Positions 43,825 through 53,437 of a DNA stretch of 64,000 bases are shown here, in pieces. The DNA lies in the NCBI GenBank assembly GCA_902800435.1, contig CADCEQ010000006.1, positions 1-64,000 on the forward strand, in the 5' to 3' direction. Each line of letters starts with the position of its first letter. The stretch's first letter is position 1. The translations under genes and the position numbers were made by a program. Below the pieces are notes generated by a model. That model did no database searches and was not told where the DNA came from. It was given only the letters and a program-made list of their open reading frames with translations. Source of the DNA: an uncultured Prevotellaceae bacterium. Lineage in GTDB: Bacteria; Bacteroidota; Bacteroidia; Bacteroidales; Bacteroidaceae.

Positions 43825-44003
43825 TTTATCTTTTCTTTGCTGTTATGTCATTTAATCGGTGCAAATTTACGCATATTTCCTTAATTCTGCAACAGCAAAT
43901 AGCATGCAAATACGTTTTTTTAGCTAAAAAGTTTGGCTATATGAAAATTTTATTGTTATTTTGCAGAAGTTTACAAACAATAATCACTTAAACAGGTAAT
44001 ATT

Positions 44004-44606
44004 ATGAAGAAGTTTTTTGTAGCTATCGTAGCAATGATGCTGGCCGTGCCTTCGTTCGCACAGTTTGCCAGCGGTGGTTTCGAACTCGACAAGAACAATG
44101 TCTACTATGGTGCCCGCATGGGTCTGACGCTGGCATCGATGTCAGGCGACTATGATGCTTCGGGCATGAAGGCCGGTCTGACGCTGGCTGGTGTCATCGG
44201 TTTGCGCGTGTCATCATCCTCGCCGGTGTTCTTGGAGAGTGGTTTCTATTATACCCAGCGTGGTGGTAAGGAGGACGATGTGACGATGACGCTGAAGAAC
44301 CTGGAAATCCCCATCGTCCTCAAGTATGGCATTCAGGCCACCGACAAGATTGCAGTGCTTCCCTTCCTGGGACCCTACTTCTCATGGGGTATTGGCGGAC
44401 GCATCAAGAACGACAAGATTGACTTTGATGAGAGTTCTTACAACGTGGTGAACCATGGCGACATGGGTGTCAAGGTGGGTTGCGGTGCTGAGTACGACAT
44501 GCTCTATCTTGAGGCTGGCTACCAGTTCGGTATTGCCAATATTGCCGACGACAAGGGCTCTATCCACAGCAATGCTCTGTTCATTAACTTCGGTGTGAAC
44601 TTCTAA
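44004..44606 (+). CDS. Small outer-membrane beta-barrel protein, 200 aa
   Basis: The signal peptide is MKKFFVAIVAMMLAVPSFAQ. About eight amphipathic strands alternate with turns (VYYGARMGLTLASM, LTLAGVIGLRV, VFLESGFYYTQRG, IPIVLKYGIQ, VLPFLGPYFSWGIGG, VGCGAEYDMLYLEAGYQFGIANI), ending NALFINFGVNF with a terminal aromatic residue. It belongs to the PorT/OmpW-like outer-membrane barrel proteins that are abundant in Bacteroidota. Cargo or partner is unknown. Its region upstream (43825-44003) contains a T-rich stretch and TATTTTG near 43954-43960, but no perfect -33/-7 pair. The hairpin at 44627 ends its transcript. Confidence 0.82.
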   Translation: MKKFFVAIVAMMLAVPSFAQFASGGFELDKNNVYYGARMGLTLASMSGDYDASGMKAGLTLAGVIGLRVSSSSPVFLESGFYYTQRGGKEDDVTMTLKNLEIPIVLKYGIQATDKIAVLPFLGPYFSWGIGGRIKNDKIDFDESSYNVVNHGDMGVKVGCGAEYDMLYLEAGYQFGIANIADDKGSIHSNALFINFGVNF

Positions 44607-44626
44607 TCGACATAGTTATAATAGAT

Positions 44627-44657
44627 AAGGGAACCTGATTCGGGTTCCCTTTTTTTA
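44627..44657. terminator. Bidirectional terminator between barrel gene and uvrA
   Basis: AAGGGAACC (44627-44635) pairs with GGTTCCCTT (44643-44651) around TGATTCG, followed by T-run 44650-44656 on the plus strand. On the minus strand the flank is TTATCTATTATAAC. The uvrA stop codon TAA (44657-44655) falls inside the T-run, so the two convergent genes share the structure. Confidence 0.8.
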
Positions 44658-47474
44658 TAGTTCCTTCTTTAGGAACTGGGGCGTGTATCCTTTCTTGCTC
44701 AGGGCTACTTGCTGGGGCGTGCCAACGGTGAGCACTTCGCCGCCTCGCCGACCGCCCTCGGGACCCATGTCGATGATCCAGTCGGCCTGACGAATGACGT
44801 CGAGGTTGTGCTCGATGATGATGACCGTGTTACCGCGATCGACGAGTTGGCGGAGTACCTGCATCAGGATGCGGATGTCCTCGAAGTGGAGACCAGTGGT
44901 CGGCTCATCGAGGATGTAGACTGTCTTACCCGTGTCGCGCTTCGACAATTCGGTGGCCAGTTTCACGCGCTGGCTCTCGCCGCCGCTTAATGTAGTGGAG
45001 GGCTGCCCGAGCTTGATGTAGCCAAGACCGACGTCTTGAATAGTTTTAATCTTGCGTAGAATGTCGGGAACATTCTCAAAGAACTCCACAGCCTGGTTGA
45101 TGGTCATGTCGAGCACGTCGGCAATGCTTTTGCCCTTGTAGCGCACTTCAAGGGTCTCGCGGTTATAGCGCTTACCGTGACACTCCTCACAGGGTACTTG
45201 GATGTCTGGCAGGAAGTTCATCTCGATGGTCTTGTAGCCGTTGCCGCCGCAGGTTTCGCAGCGGCCGCCCTTAACGTTGAACGAAAAACGACCGGGCTTG
45301 TAGCCGCGAATCTTGGCCTCGGGCAGCCCTACAAACAGCGAGCGGATGTCGGCGAAAACACCTGTGTAGGTAGCTGGGTTGGAGCGAGGCGTTCGGCCTA
45401 AGGGCGACTGGTCGACGTTGACCACTTTATCAATCAACTTCAGGCCCTCAATGCTCTCATAGGGCATGGGCCGCTTCAGCGCGCGGTAGAAGTACTTCGA
45501 GAGTATGGGCTGCAGCGTCTCGTTGACAAGCGTCGACTTGCCCGAGCCCGATACTCCGGTGACGAGGATGAGCTTGCCCAAAGGGAATTCCACGGTAATA
45601 TTCTTCAGGTTGTTGCCAGTGCAGCCGCTTAGCTTTAAGACTTGTTGCTCGTCTTCGCTTTTGTCGGTCTCTGCTGCAACATTGTTGCAGCATAGGGAAC
45701 CGTTGAGATACTTGGCCGTCAGCGTGTCGCTTTTCAGTAGTTCTTCTGGTGTGCCTTGGAACACTACTTCGCCGCCCTTACGGCCGGCGCGGGGGCCGAT
45801 GTCGATAATCCAGTCAGCTGCGAGCATCATGTCGCGGTCGTGCTCGACGACGATGACTGTGTTGCCCAAATCACGCAATTCTTTCAGCGAGTGGATGAGC
45901 CGTTCATTGTCGCGTTGGTGCAGGCCTATGCTGGGCTCGTCGAGAATGTAGAGCACGTTGACCAACTGGGAGCCGATCTGCGTAGCCAGTCGGATGCGCT
46001 GGCTTTCTCCACCAGAGAGCGAGGCCGACGGGCGGTTCAGGGCCAGATAGTCGAGACCGACCTCCAGAAGGAAGTCCAGTCGTGTGCGTATTTCCTTTAA
46101 TATCTCAGCGGCTATCTGGCGCTGTTGATTGTCCAAGTGCTTTTCAGCTTGGTCAATCCACTCGCGCAGTTCGCTGATGTCCATCGAAGCCAGCTCGGCA
46201 ATGTTCTTGTCCCAAATCTTATACGACAGGGCTTCGCGGTTCAGCCTCTGGCCGTGACACTCGGGGCACGGTGCTTCCGCCAGAAACTGGTCGGCCCACT
46301 TCTGGCCTGCTGTCGAGTCGTCGTTCTCCATGACTTGTCGCAGGTACTTGATGATGCCATCGAACGCAACGAAGTAGTCGCTTGTCGTGTGTACCAGTTC
46401 TTTGTCTATGCGCACGTTTTCCAACGACCCGTAGAGCACCTCTTGCAATGCCTCTTCGGGAATGTCCTGAATGGGCGTCTTCAGGTCGCACTCATACTTC
46501 TTGAGTATGGCGTCAATCTGCCAGAAAATCATCTGGTTTTTGTACTTGCCCAATGGTACAATGCCCCCTTCGTGGATGTTCTGCTTACGGTTGGGGATGA
46601 CCTTATTCAGATCAATCTCGTTGATGTAGCCCAGTCCTTTACAATGGGGACAGGCTCCTTGGGGGGAGTTGAACGAAAAGTTGTTAGGTGCAGGATCACT
46701 GTAGCTTATGCCCGACGTGGGACACATCAGTCGCTTGGAGAAGAACTTCGCCTCATTCGTATCCTTGTCGAGAATCATGATGAGTCCATCGCCCTGCTTC
46801 ATGGCTAGAGCCACCGACTTCTTCAGGCGGTCAATTTCACCGCTCACCGCCATCTTATCAATGACCACTTCGATGTCGTGGTTCTTATAGCGGTCCACCT
46901 TCATGCCTCGGGTTATCTCCTGCAGCTGTCCATCAATGCGGATGTTCAGGTAGCCCTTGCGGCGCATGCTCTCGAACAGTTCGCGATAATGGCCTTTGCG
47001 GCTGCGCACCAGCGGGGCCAGGATAAAAATCTTGCGGCCTGTATAGTCGTGCTGTATCATGTCGACCACGCGTTCCTCAGTGTATTTCACCATCGGCTCC
47101 CCTGTCATATAGCTGTAGGCATGGCCGGCACGGGCAAAGAGCAGTCGCATGTAGTCGTAGATTTCGGTGGTGGTGCCCACGGTTGAGCGTGGATTTTTAT
47201 TCGTCGTCTTCTGCTCGATGCTGATGACGGGCGACAGTCCCGTAATCTTGTCGACATCGGGGCGCTCCATGCCGCCAAGGAAGTTGCGGGCATAGGCCGA
47301 GAATGTCTCGATATAGCGGCGCTGCCCTTCGGCAAAGATGGTGTCGAAGGCCAGTGACGACTTACCCGAACCGCTGAGACCGGTGATGACAGTCAGCGAG
47401 TTTCGGGGAATCTCTACATCGATGTTTTTCAGGTTGTGGACGCGAGCGCCGAAGACCTGTATTTTATCTTGCAT
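44655..47474 (-). CDS. uvrA: Excinuclease ABC subunit A, 939 aa
   Basis: UvrA recognises DNA damage in nucleotide excision repair. Two ABC ATPase modules are complete: Walker [13 protein letters not shown] and [13 protein letters not shown], signatures [14 protein letters not shown] and [14 protein letters not shown], and Walker [14 protein letters not shown] and [13 protein letters not shown]. The C-terminal zinc finger is CETCGGNG...CEECHG. The first zinc finger reads [14 protein letters not shown]...[10 protein letters not shown], with Ser where E. coli has the second Cys, a variation common in Bacteroidota. Length 939 is normal. Its TAA stop overlaps the terminator T-run shared with the convergent barrel gene. 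It follows the T9SS type B gene by 15 bases. Confidence 0.97.
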   Translation of the reverse strand: MQDKIQVFGARVHNLKNIDVEIPRNSLTVITGLSGSGKSSLAFDTIFAEGQRRYIETFSAYARNFLGGMERPDVDKITGLSPVISIEQKTTNKNPRSTVGTTTEIYDYMRLLFARAGHAYSYMTGEPMVKYTEERVVDMIQHDYTGRKIFILAPLVRSRKGHYRELFESMRRKGYLNIRIDGQLQEITRGMKVDRYKNHDIEVVIDKMAVSGEIDRLKKSVALAMKQGDGLIMILDKDTNEAKFFSKRLMCPTSGISYSDPAPNNFSFNSPQGACPHCKGLGYINEIDLNKVIPNRKQNIHEGGIVPLGKYKNQMIFWQIDAILKKYECDLKTPIQDIPEEALQEVLYGSLENVRIDKELVHTTSDYFVAFDGIIKYLRQVMENDDSTAGQKWADQFLAEAPCPECHGQRLNREALSYKIWDKNIAELASMDISELREWIDQAEKHLDNQQRQIAAEILKEIRTRLDFLLEVGLDYLALNRPSASLSGGESQRIRLATQIGSQLVNVLYILDEPSIGLHQRDNERLIHSLKELRDLGNTVIVVEHDRDMMLAADWIIDIGPRAGRKGGEVVFQGTPEELLKSDTLTAKYLNGSLCCNNVAAETDKSEDEQQVLKLSGCTGNNLKNITVEFPLGKLILVTGVSGSGKSTLVNETLQPILSKYFYRALKRPMPYESIEGLKLIDKVVNVDQSPLGRTPRSNPATYTGVFADIRSLFVGLPEAKIRGYKPGRFSFNVKGGRCETCGGNGYKTIEMNFLPDIQVPCEECHGKRYNRETLEVRYKGKSIADVLDMTINQAVEFFENVPDILRKIKTIQDVGLGYIKLGQPSTTLSGGESQRVKLATELSKRDTGKTVYILDEPTTGLHFEDIRILMQVLRQLVDRGNTVIIIEHNLDVIRQADWIIDMGPEGGRRGGEVLTVGTPQQVALSKKGYTPQFLKKEL

Positions 47475-47489
47475 GGAGTGGTTCTGGGT

Positions 47490-48209
47490 TTAAGGGTTTT
47501 CCGACCCTGAGGTACTGGTGCCCTCGGTGAAGTTTCTGAGGAGGTTGATGTCTTTCTTGATGTTATACTCGCGTCCGTCGGCGCCCTTGGCTTTCACCAG
47601 TACGTAGTAGACGCCATCCTTGACCGGTGAACCGTGGAATGTGCCGTCCCAGCCTTTCGACACATCTGTCCAATCGAAGAGCTTCTGTCCCCACCGGTTG
47701 AAGATGTAGCCATGAAACTCCACGATGCTCTTGTAGTGGGCCGTACTGTTAGGGTCGTTGACACCTTTGGCACCGTAGATATCGTTCTTGCCGTCGCCGT
47801 TGGGCGAGAATGCATTAGGCATCTCCAGACGACTTTCGCTGATGGTCACCTTAATCATCGAGGAATCCAGTTCGACGCCGTTGTCGGTGAGTCGCGCCTT
47901 CAGCGTAACCAAGAATGATCCCGACTCGGTGAACGTGTATTGCGTGTCCTCCTCGTAGCGCACCAATAAGTCCTGTTCTGCACCCTCCTTGCGGAAGTGC
48001 CACTCGTAGGCTGGTGTATGGTCGCCCATGTCGGTAGGATTGGCCCGGAAGGTAACATCAAGGGGAGCCTGCGCCGTGAAGTCGATATCACTATCCACCA
48101 TATTATTGTTCTCGTCCACGTAGGTGGCTGTCACTTTTATCTTCTGGCTATAGCTCAATATTGGAATAAGCGCCAACAGAACTACTAAGAAAGATTGCTT
48201 TATTCTCAT
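47490..48209 (-). CDS. Exported protein with T9SS type B (CHU_C/gliding-associated) sorting domain, 239 aa
   Basis: The signal peptide is [25 protein letters not shown]/Ig-like region (about 25-125: [47 protein letters not shown]) is followed by the type B sorting domain at about 129-225. That has [32 protein letters not shown] and [18 protein letters not shown], all hallmarks of the CHU_C domain. Type B substrates are exported by the T9SS and retained or released by other partners. The protein is short for such substrates, which suggests a structural or accessory surface role. It is divergent from the LysM gene. Confidence 0.9.
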   Translation of the reverse strand: MRIKQSFLVVLLALIPILSYSQKIKVTATYVDENNNMVDSDIDFTAQAPLDVTFRANPTDMGDHTPAYEWHFRKEGAEQDLLVRYEEDTQYTFTESGSFLVTLKARLTDNGVELDSSMIKVTISESRLEMPNAFSPNGDGKNDIYGAKGVNDPNSTAHYKSIVEFHGYIFNRWGQKLFDWTDVSKGWDGTFHGSPVKDGVYYVLVKAKGADGREYNIKKDINLLRNFTEGTSTSGSENP

Positions 48210-48228
48210 ATTCGTTAGAATTTTGGTG

Positions 48229-48286
48229 CAAAGTTACAAAAAATAATGAAAAAGGTTGACGGTGCCGTAGATTTTTTGTACTTTTG
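48229..48286. promoter_or_regulatory. Divergent promoters between the type B protein and the LysM gene
   Basis: Plus strand: TACTTTTG (48279-48286) with TTG (48256-48258) 20 bases before it serves the LysM gene at 48314. Minus strand: TAACTTTG (48236-48229) serves the T9SS type B gene; its -33 is not clear. The intergenic space (48210-48313) is otherwise A+T-rich and featureless. Confidence 0.6.
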
Positions 48287-48313
48287 TAGCGCAAAACAGA
48301 AAACAGAGGAAAA

Positions 48314-49678
48314 ATGAAACACATATTAAGATACTTTTTGTTGGCAGCCTTGGCTGCTTTCGTGACGGAACCTGCTTTCGGACAGACGCAGACGTGGCGT
48401 GAGATGCACAAGGTGAAGAAAAAGGAGACCCTCTTCGGCATAGCCCGCCAGTATGGATTGACCGTTCAGGAACTATTAGATGCCAATCCAGAGATGAACA
48501 AGCCGGGATACGAGTTGAAGAAAGATGACTTCATCCTGATTCCCTATGCCAAGGACCAGACACCAGCAGCTACCCCGGCGCCAACAACATTGGCCTCCAA
48601 GCCTGTTGCTTCGAAGCAAAAGAACAAGACCATTAAGTTAGGTGTCATGCTCCCATTACATGATATCAATGGCGACGGTCGGCGCATGGTGGAGTATTAT
48701 CGGGGACTGCTGATGGCTTGTGACAGTCTGAAGAAGTTAGGCATTTCGGTCGATGTGCATGCCTGGAATACTCCTGATAATGCCGATATTGCCCCGGTAC
48801 TGCGCGACAAGGCAGCCAAGCAGTGCGACCTGATTATCGGCCCGCTCTATTCGAAGCAGATGGCTCAGTTGTCAGACTTTGTGACACAGAACGATATCCG
48901 GCTGGTCATTCCGTTCTCCATCAATGCACCACAATTGATGACCAATAAGAACATTTTCCAGATTTACCAGTCACCCTTGGACTTCAACGAGTCGGTCATC
49001 AGTCAGTTCCTCAATCGCTTTGCAGGCTATCATCCTGTGTTTATTGACTGCAATGACTCGACGAGCCAGAAAGGGGCCTTCACATTCTCCTTGCGCAAGC
49101 AGTTAGATGCCAAAGGCATAGAGTACGGGATAACCAATCTGAATACGACTGGTGCCAGTTTCGCCCGTTCGTTCAGCAAGTCGAAGCCCAACGTGGTCAT
49201 CCTCAATACCGGCCGTTCGCCCGAACTGAATTCTGCCATTGCCAAACTGAATGGTCTTACCACGCCAGCCTCGGGCATCAAGGTAACGCTCTTCGGCTAT
49301 ACGGAGTGGCTGATGTACACCAACTACCTGTTAGACAGTTTCTATAAGTACGATGTGTACATACCTGCTGCTTTCCATTACAACCCGCTGACTTCGCGTA
49401 CATTGCGTGTACAGCAGAAGTATCGCTGGAATTTCCATCAGGATATGATGAACGCCCAGCCTCGCTTCGCCATCACAGGCTTTGACCATGGCATGTTCTT
49501 CCTGCAGGGTTTCCACCAGTATGGCAAGGACTTCACCGGAGCCCCGGGCATCCTCGGCTACGAGCCAGTTCAGACGCCCCTGAAGTTTGAGCGCATTGCG
49601 AATGGTGGCTTGCGCAACCGCAGTCTTTACTTTGTCCATTACATGCCTGAACACAGGTTGGAGACGATTAGCTTTTAA
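48314..49678 (+). CDS. Exported LysM protein with periplasmic-binding-protein-like domain, 454 aa
   Basis: The signal peptide is residues 1-23 (MKHILRYFLLAALAAFVTEPAFG). A LysM domain follows (31-78, HKVKKKETLFGIARQYGL and LDANPEMNKPGYELKKDDFILIP), then a Pro/Thr linker, then a type I periplasmic-binding-like fold (about 107-440) with KLGVMLPLHDINGDG, QCDLIIGPLYSKQMAQLSDF and VVILNTGRSPELNSAIAKL. LysM binds peptidoglycan. The second domain looks like the ABC-transporter substrate-binding family, but with no partner permease here. It precedes a PorT-like barrel by 10 bases, suggesting a cell-wall-to-outer-membrane pair. Function unproven. Confidence 0.85.
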   Translation: MKHILRYFLLAALAAFVTEPAFGQTQTWREMHKVKKKETLFGIARQYGLTVQELLDANPEMNKPGYELKKDDFILIPYAKDQTPAATPAPTTLASKPVASKQKNKTIKLGVMLPLHDINGDGRRMVEYYRGLLMACDSLKKLGISVDVHAWNTPDNADIAPVLRDKAAKQCDLIIGPLYSKQMAQLSDFVTQNDIRLVIPFSINAPQLMTNKNIFQIYQSPLDFNESVISQFLNRFAGYHPVFIDCNDSTSQKGAFTFSLRKQLDAKGIEYGITNLNTTGASFARSFSKSKPNVVILNTGRSPELNSAIAKLNGLTTPASGIKVTLFGYTEWLMYTNYLLDSFYKYDVYIPAAFHYNPLTSRTLRVQQKYRWNFHQDMMNAQPRFAITGFDHGMFFLQGFHQYGKDFTGAPGILGYEPVQTPLKFERIANGGLRNRSLYFVHYMPEHRLETISF

Positions 49679-49688
49679 GAGGTGAAGG

Positions 49689-50480
49689 ATGAGAAATCTG
49701 TTCATTATTCTCTTTTCATTGTTCATAACCACTGTCAGCGCGCAGATAGGTGAATACCGCAACGAGTTTGCCGTGGGCTTTAATGGCGGACTAAACATGA
49801 GCTCTGTCGACTTCGTGCCCGAGGTGCCGCAGTCGCAGCTCTTCGGCAAGACCTTCGGACTGTCCCTGCGCTATACCGGCGAGAAGTACTTCAACAGTAT
49901 CTGTGCAATCGTGGCCGAGGTGAATTACTCGCAGATGGGCTGGGAGGAGCGTATCTGGGACGCGAACGATGAGCCGGTCATCAATGGCGAAACGGGATTG
50001 GCCGAAGAGTATTGCCGCAAGGTTGACTACATTCAGGTGCCCCTCTTCGCCCGTCTGGGCTGGGGGCGCGAGCGCCGCGGCTTCCAGTTCTTCTTTCAGG
50101 CCGGACCGCAGATTGGCTACTACCTCAGCGAGAAGTCGGAGTACAATTTCGACCTCGACCATCCGAATTGGAACTACCGCGTGTCGCACATTTCAGGTCC
50201 CGACATTGTGCAGGACGGAAAGACGTACAAATTCTCTAATATGTACCACATGCCTATTGAGAACAAGCTCGACTACGGCATCGCCGTCGGTTTGGGCCTG
50301 GAGTTCTCGCGGTCTAAGATCGGCCACTTCATGCTCGAGGGCCGCTTCTACTATGGCTTGGGCAATATATATGGTAGCAGCAAGCGCGACTATTTCGCGA
50401 AATCAGACTACCAGACTATTACCGTCAAGGCTACCTACCTCTTTGACATTGTCAAGAGCAAAAACGATAAGATAAAGTAA
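49689..50480 (+). CDS. PorT-like outer-membrane beta-barrel protein, 263 aa
   Basis: The signal peptide is MRNLFIILFSLFITTVSAQ. Strands include FAVGFNGGLNMSSVDF, GKTFGLSLRYTGEKYF, SICAIVAEVNYSQMGWEE, VDYIQVPLFARLGWGRERRGFQFFFQAGPQIGYYLS, LDYGIAVGLGLEF and FMLEGRFYYGLGNIYG, the pattern of PorT-family barrels (porin family, DUF-type OMP_b-brl_2). It starts 10 bases after the LysM protein and precedes the POT transporter by 24 bases. It may form part of an envelope assembly or export route. It is not obviously the T9SS component PorT itself. Confidence 0.83.
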   Translation: MRNLFIILFSLFITTVSAQIGEYRNEFAVGFNGGLNMSSVDFVPEVPQSQLFGKTFGLSLRYTGEKYFNSICAIVAEVNYSQMGWEERIWDANDEPVINGETGLAEEYCRKVDYIQVPLFARLGWGRERRGFQFFFQAGPQIGYYLSEKSEYNFDLDHPNWNYRVSHISGPDIVQDGKTYKFSNMYHMPIENKLDYGIAVGLGLEFSRSKIGHFMLEGRFYYGLGNIYGSSKRDYFAKSDYQTITVKATYLFDIVKSKNDKIK

Positions 50481-50504
50481 ATTACCAATAAACAACTAAA
50501 AATT

Positions 50505-52034
50505 ATGTTTGAGAATCAACCTAAAGGACTCTATGCGTTGGCACTGGCCAACACAGGCGAACGCTTCGGCTACTACACGATGCTCGCCGTCTTCGCACTC
50601 TTCCTGCGTGCTAACTACGGACTCGACGCCGGCTGGGCGGGCGAGATCTACAGTGACTTTCTGATGCTGGTCTACTTCCTGCCCATTGTGGGCGGTTGGC
50701 TGGCCGATAAGTTCGGCTTCGGCCGCATGGTGACCATCGGCATCCTCATTATGTTTGCAGGCTACCTGCTGCTCTCCGTTCCCCTCGGTGGCGACACGGT
50801 GGCGCTGGTCGTGATGCTCGCTGCGCTGGTGCTCATCGGACTGGGCACGGGACTCTTCAAGGGTAACCTCCAGGTGATGGTGGGTGACCTCTACAACGAC
50901 CCGCAGTATGCCGCTCAGCGCGACTCGGGCTTCTCCATCTTCTACATGGCCATCAACATCGGCGCGCTGTTTGCTCCGACGGCTGCCGTGAAGATTATGG
51001 AGTGGGCACAGCAGAACCTTGGCACATCGGTCAACGACTCCTACCACTTCGCCTTCGCCGTGGCCTGCGCCTCGCTCATCCTCTCCATCGCCATCTACTA
51101 CATCTTCCGTCCGACCTTCCGCCACGTAGAGGGCGGCACGAAGAAGGCAGGCGTACAGGCTGAGGTCGAGGAACTGTCGAAGGAGGAGACGAAGGCCCGC
51201 ATCGTGGCCCTCTGCCTTGTCTTCGCCGTGGTCATTTTCTTCTGGATGGCCTTCCACCAGAACGGTCTGTCGCTGACCTACTTCGCCGACGAGTTCACCG
51301 CCAAGACGTCAACCGGCGTCGAGGGCATGGCCTTCAACGTGTGGAACCTCGTGGCCATTATCTTCATCGTCTATGCCGGCTTCTCACTCTTCCAGTCGAA
51401 GACCAGTAAGGGCAAAGCTATTTCTGCCGTTGTCATCTGCATCGCCCTGGCCTTCCTCTTCCTGCAGTATGATGCCACGAAGGGTGAGATTGTAGCCGTC
51501 TCGGCGCCTATCTTCCAGCAGTTCAACCCCTTCTATGTTGTCGCTCTGACGCCCGTCTCACTGGCCATCTTCGGCGCCCTGTCGAAGAAGGGCAAGGAGC
51601 CCTCTGCTCCGCGTAAGATTGCCTACGGTATGGTGGTGGCCGGTCTGGCCTACTGCCTCATGGCCGTTGCCTCATTCGGTCTGCCCATGCCGCAGACCAC
51701 CATGGGTGCCGATGGTGAGCCGGTAGCTGTTCACGTGGCCGACGTCACGCCGCAGCTGCTCATCTATACCTATCTTATATTAACGTTCGCCGAACTGTTG
51801 CTCTCGCCGATGGGCATCTCGTTCGTCTCGAAGGTGGCTCCCCCGAAGTACAAGGGTCTGATGATGGGCGGCTGGTTCGTGGCTACCGCCATCGGTAACA
51901 AGCTGGTCGGCGTCGGCGGCTATCTCTGGGGCAACATTCCCCTCTGGGCTGTCTGGACGGTCTTCATCGCCCTCTGCCTCATCTCGGCTGTCTTCATGTT
52001 CTCTATCATGAAGCGTCTGGAGAAGGTATGCTGA
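50505..52034 (+). CDS. POT-family proton-coupled peptide transporter, 509 aa
   Basis: An MFS carrier with about 14 hydrophobic segments. POT signatures are visible: ERFGYYTMLAVFALFLRANYG (TM1, ExxERFxYY-like), GGWLADKFGFGRMVTIG, GTGLFKGNLQVMVGDLYN (the GxGxxKxN motif) and SGFSIFYMAINIGALFAP (FYxxINxGS signature). It imports di- and tripeptides with protons. The next gene, nhaC, overlaps by seven bases, so sodium/proton antiport and peptide uptake are coexpressed. The start ATG 50505 (MFENQPKGLYALALANTGERFG) lacks an SD, as usual here. Confidence 0.93.
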   Translation: MFENQPKGLYALALANTGERFGYYTMLAVFALFLRANYGLDAGWAGEIYSDFLMLVYFLPIVGGWLADKFGFGRMVTIGILIMFAGYLLLSVPLGGDTVALVVMLAALVLIGLGTGLFKGNLQVMVGDLYNDPQYAAQRDSGFSIFYMAINIGALFAPTAAVKIMEWAQQNLGTSVNDSYHFAFAVACASLILSIAIYYIFRPTFRHVEGGTKKAGVQAEVEELSKEETKARIVALCLVFAVVIFFWMAFHQNGLSLTYFADEFTAKTSTGVEGMAFNVWNLVAIIFIVYAGFSLFQSKTSKGKAISAVVICIALAFLFLQYDATKGEIVAVSAPIFQQFNPFYVVALTPVSLAIFGALSKKGKEPSAPRKIAYGMVVAGLAYCLMAVASFGLPMPQTTMGADGEPVAVHVADVTPQLLIYTYLILTFAELLLSPMGISFVSKVAPPKYKGLMMGGWFVATAIGNKLVGVGGYLWGNIPLWAVWTVFIALCLISAVFMFSIMKRLEKVC

Positions 52035-53437
52035 GTTTCATCCCGTTTCTGGTCCTCATCGCCCTCATCTCGTGTTGCGTTGCCGTCTTTGGCAACGCAA
52101 CGCTTGATGGTGCCTCGCAGGTATCGCTTCTGGTGGCGTCGGCGGTCAGCGTGCTCGTCGGCCATTTCTCCAAGCGGCTGGCGTGGGAGGACCTCGAACG
52201 GGAGATTACCGCTAAGATAGCCTCGTGTACGCCTGCTATCATCATCCTGCTGCTCATAGGCGCCATTGGTGGCACGTGGATGGTGTCGGGCATCGTGCCC
52301 ACCATGATCTATTACGGCATGCAGATACTGCGGCCCGAGATCTTCCTCGTCAGCAGTTCGTTGCTCTGTGCCTTGGTCAGTCTGATGATTGGCTCGTCGT
52401 GGACCACCGTCGCCACCATCGGCGTTGCCCTGATGGGTATCGGCAAGGCTCACGGCTTCGACGACGGCTGGATAGCAGGCTCCATCATCACCGGCGCCTA
52501 TTTCGGCGACAAGCTGTCGCCGCTCAGCGATACCACCGTGCTGGCCTCCAGCGTGTCTGGAACGCCGCTGTTCACGCATATCCGCTACATGATGTTCACC
52601 ACGGTGCCCACGTTCTGCATCTCGCTCATGGTCTTCCTCATTGCCGGCCTGACGATGAACGTCTCCGGGCAGGGCAATGTGGCTGAGTTCATGGACGGCC
52701 TGCAGCAGACGTTCGTCATCTCGCCGTGGCTCCTTGTGGTGCCCGTGCTGACGGGCATCATGATAGCGCGTCGCTGGCCGTCGATGGTGGTGCTGTTTTT
52801 GGCCATACTCCTGGCAGCCGTCATGGGACTGGTGGTGCAGACCGACCTCATTCATACCATCTCAGGTCGCGAGGGTGGGGGACTGCTCGCCTCATACAAG
52901 GGCATGATGCAGGTGTGCTACGGAGCCACCGACATCGAGACCGGCGTGCCGATGCTCAACGAGCTGGTGCATACCAGCGGCATGGCCGGCATGATGCCCA
53001 CCATCTGGCTCATCATCTGTGCCCAGACTTTCGGCGGTGCCCTTACCGCCACCGGTCAGCTGCAGGACCTGATGCGCATCGTGCTCCGCTGGGTGCGCGG
53101 CACGGCCTCGCTCGTGGCCTCCACCGTTGGCTCCGCCCTGTTCTGCAACATCGCTATGGCCGACCAGTATCTCTCCATCATGCTCACCAGCTCTATGTTC
53201 CGCGACACCTACCAGCAGCGGGGCTACGAGTCGCGCCTGCTGAGCCGCTCGTGTGAGGACGGCGCGACGGTCACCTCCGTGCTCGTCCCCTGGAACACCT
53301 GCGGTCTCACCCAGAGCACCGTCCTCGGCGTGGCCACGCTCACCTATCTGCCTTACTGCTTCTTCAACTACCTTTCACCGGTAACGAGCATCGTCGTTGC
53401 CGCCATCGGCTGGAAGATATACCGTTGCCGATGCTGA
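52028..53437 (+). CDS. nhaC: Na+/H+ antiporter NhaC, 469 aa
   Basis: A multi-pass transporter of the NhaC family: TPAIIILLLIGAIGGTWMVSGIVP, SSWTTVATIGVALMGIGKA, ITGAYFGDKLSPLSDTTVLA (family core with Asp residues), GALTATGQLQDLM and VPWNTCGLTQSTVLGV at the C-terminal half. Length 469 is normal. It overlaps the peptide transporter gene by seven bases and its stop overlaps the next ATG by seven, so all are on one transcript. Sodium extruded or imported here would link to the sodium-pumping decarboxylase elsewhere in the window. Confidence 0.92.
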   Translation: MLSFIPFLVLIALISCCVAVFGNATLDGASQVSLLVASAVSVLVGHFSKRLAWEDLEREITAKIASCTPAIIILLLIGAIGGTWMVSGIVPTMIYYGMQILRPEIFLVSSSLLCALVSLMIGSSWTTVATIGVALMGIGKAHGFDDGWIAGSIITGAYFGDKLSPLSDTTVLASSVSGTPLFTHIRYMMFTTVPTFCISLMVFLIAGLTMNVSGQGNVAEFMDGLQQTFVISPWLLVVPVLTGIMIARRWPSMVVLFLAILLAAVMGLVVQTDLIHTISGREGGGLLASYKGMMQVCYGATDIETGVPMLNELVHTSGMAGMMPTIWLIICAQTFGGALTATGQLQDLMRIVLRWVRGTASLVASTVGSALFCNIAMADQYLSIMLTSSMFRDTYQQRGYESRLLSRSCEDGATVTSVLVPWNTCGLTQSTVLGVATLTYLPYCFFNYLSPVTSIVVAAIGWKIYRCRC

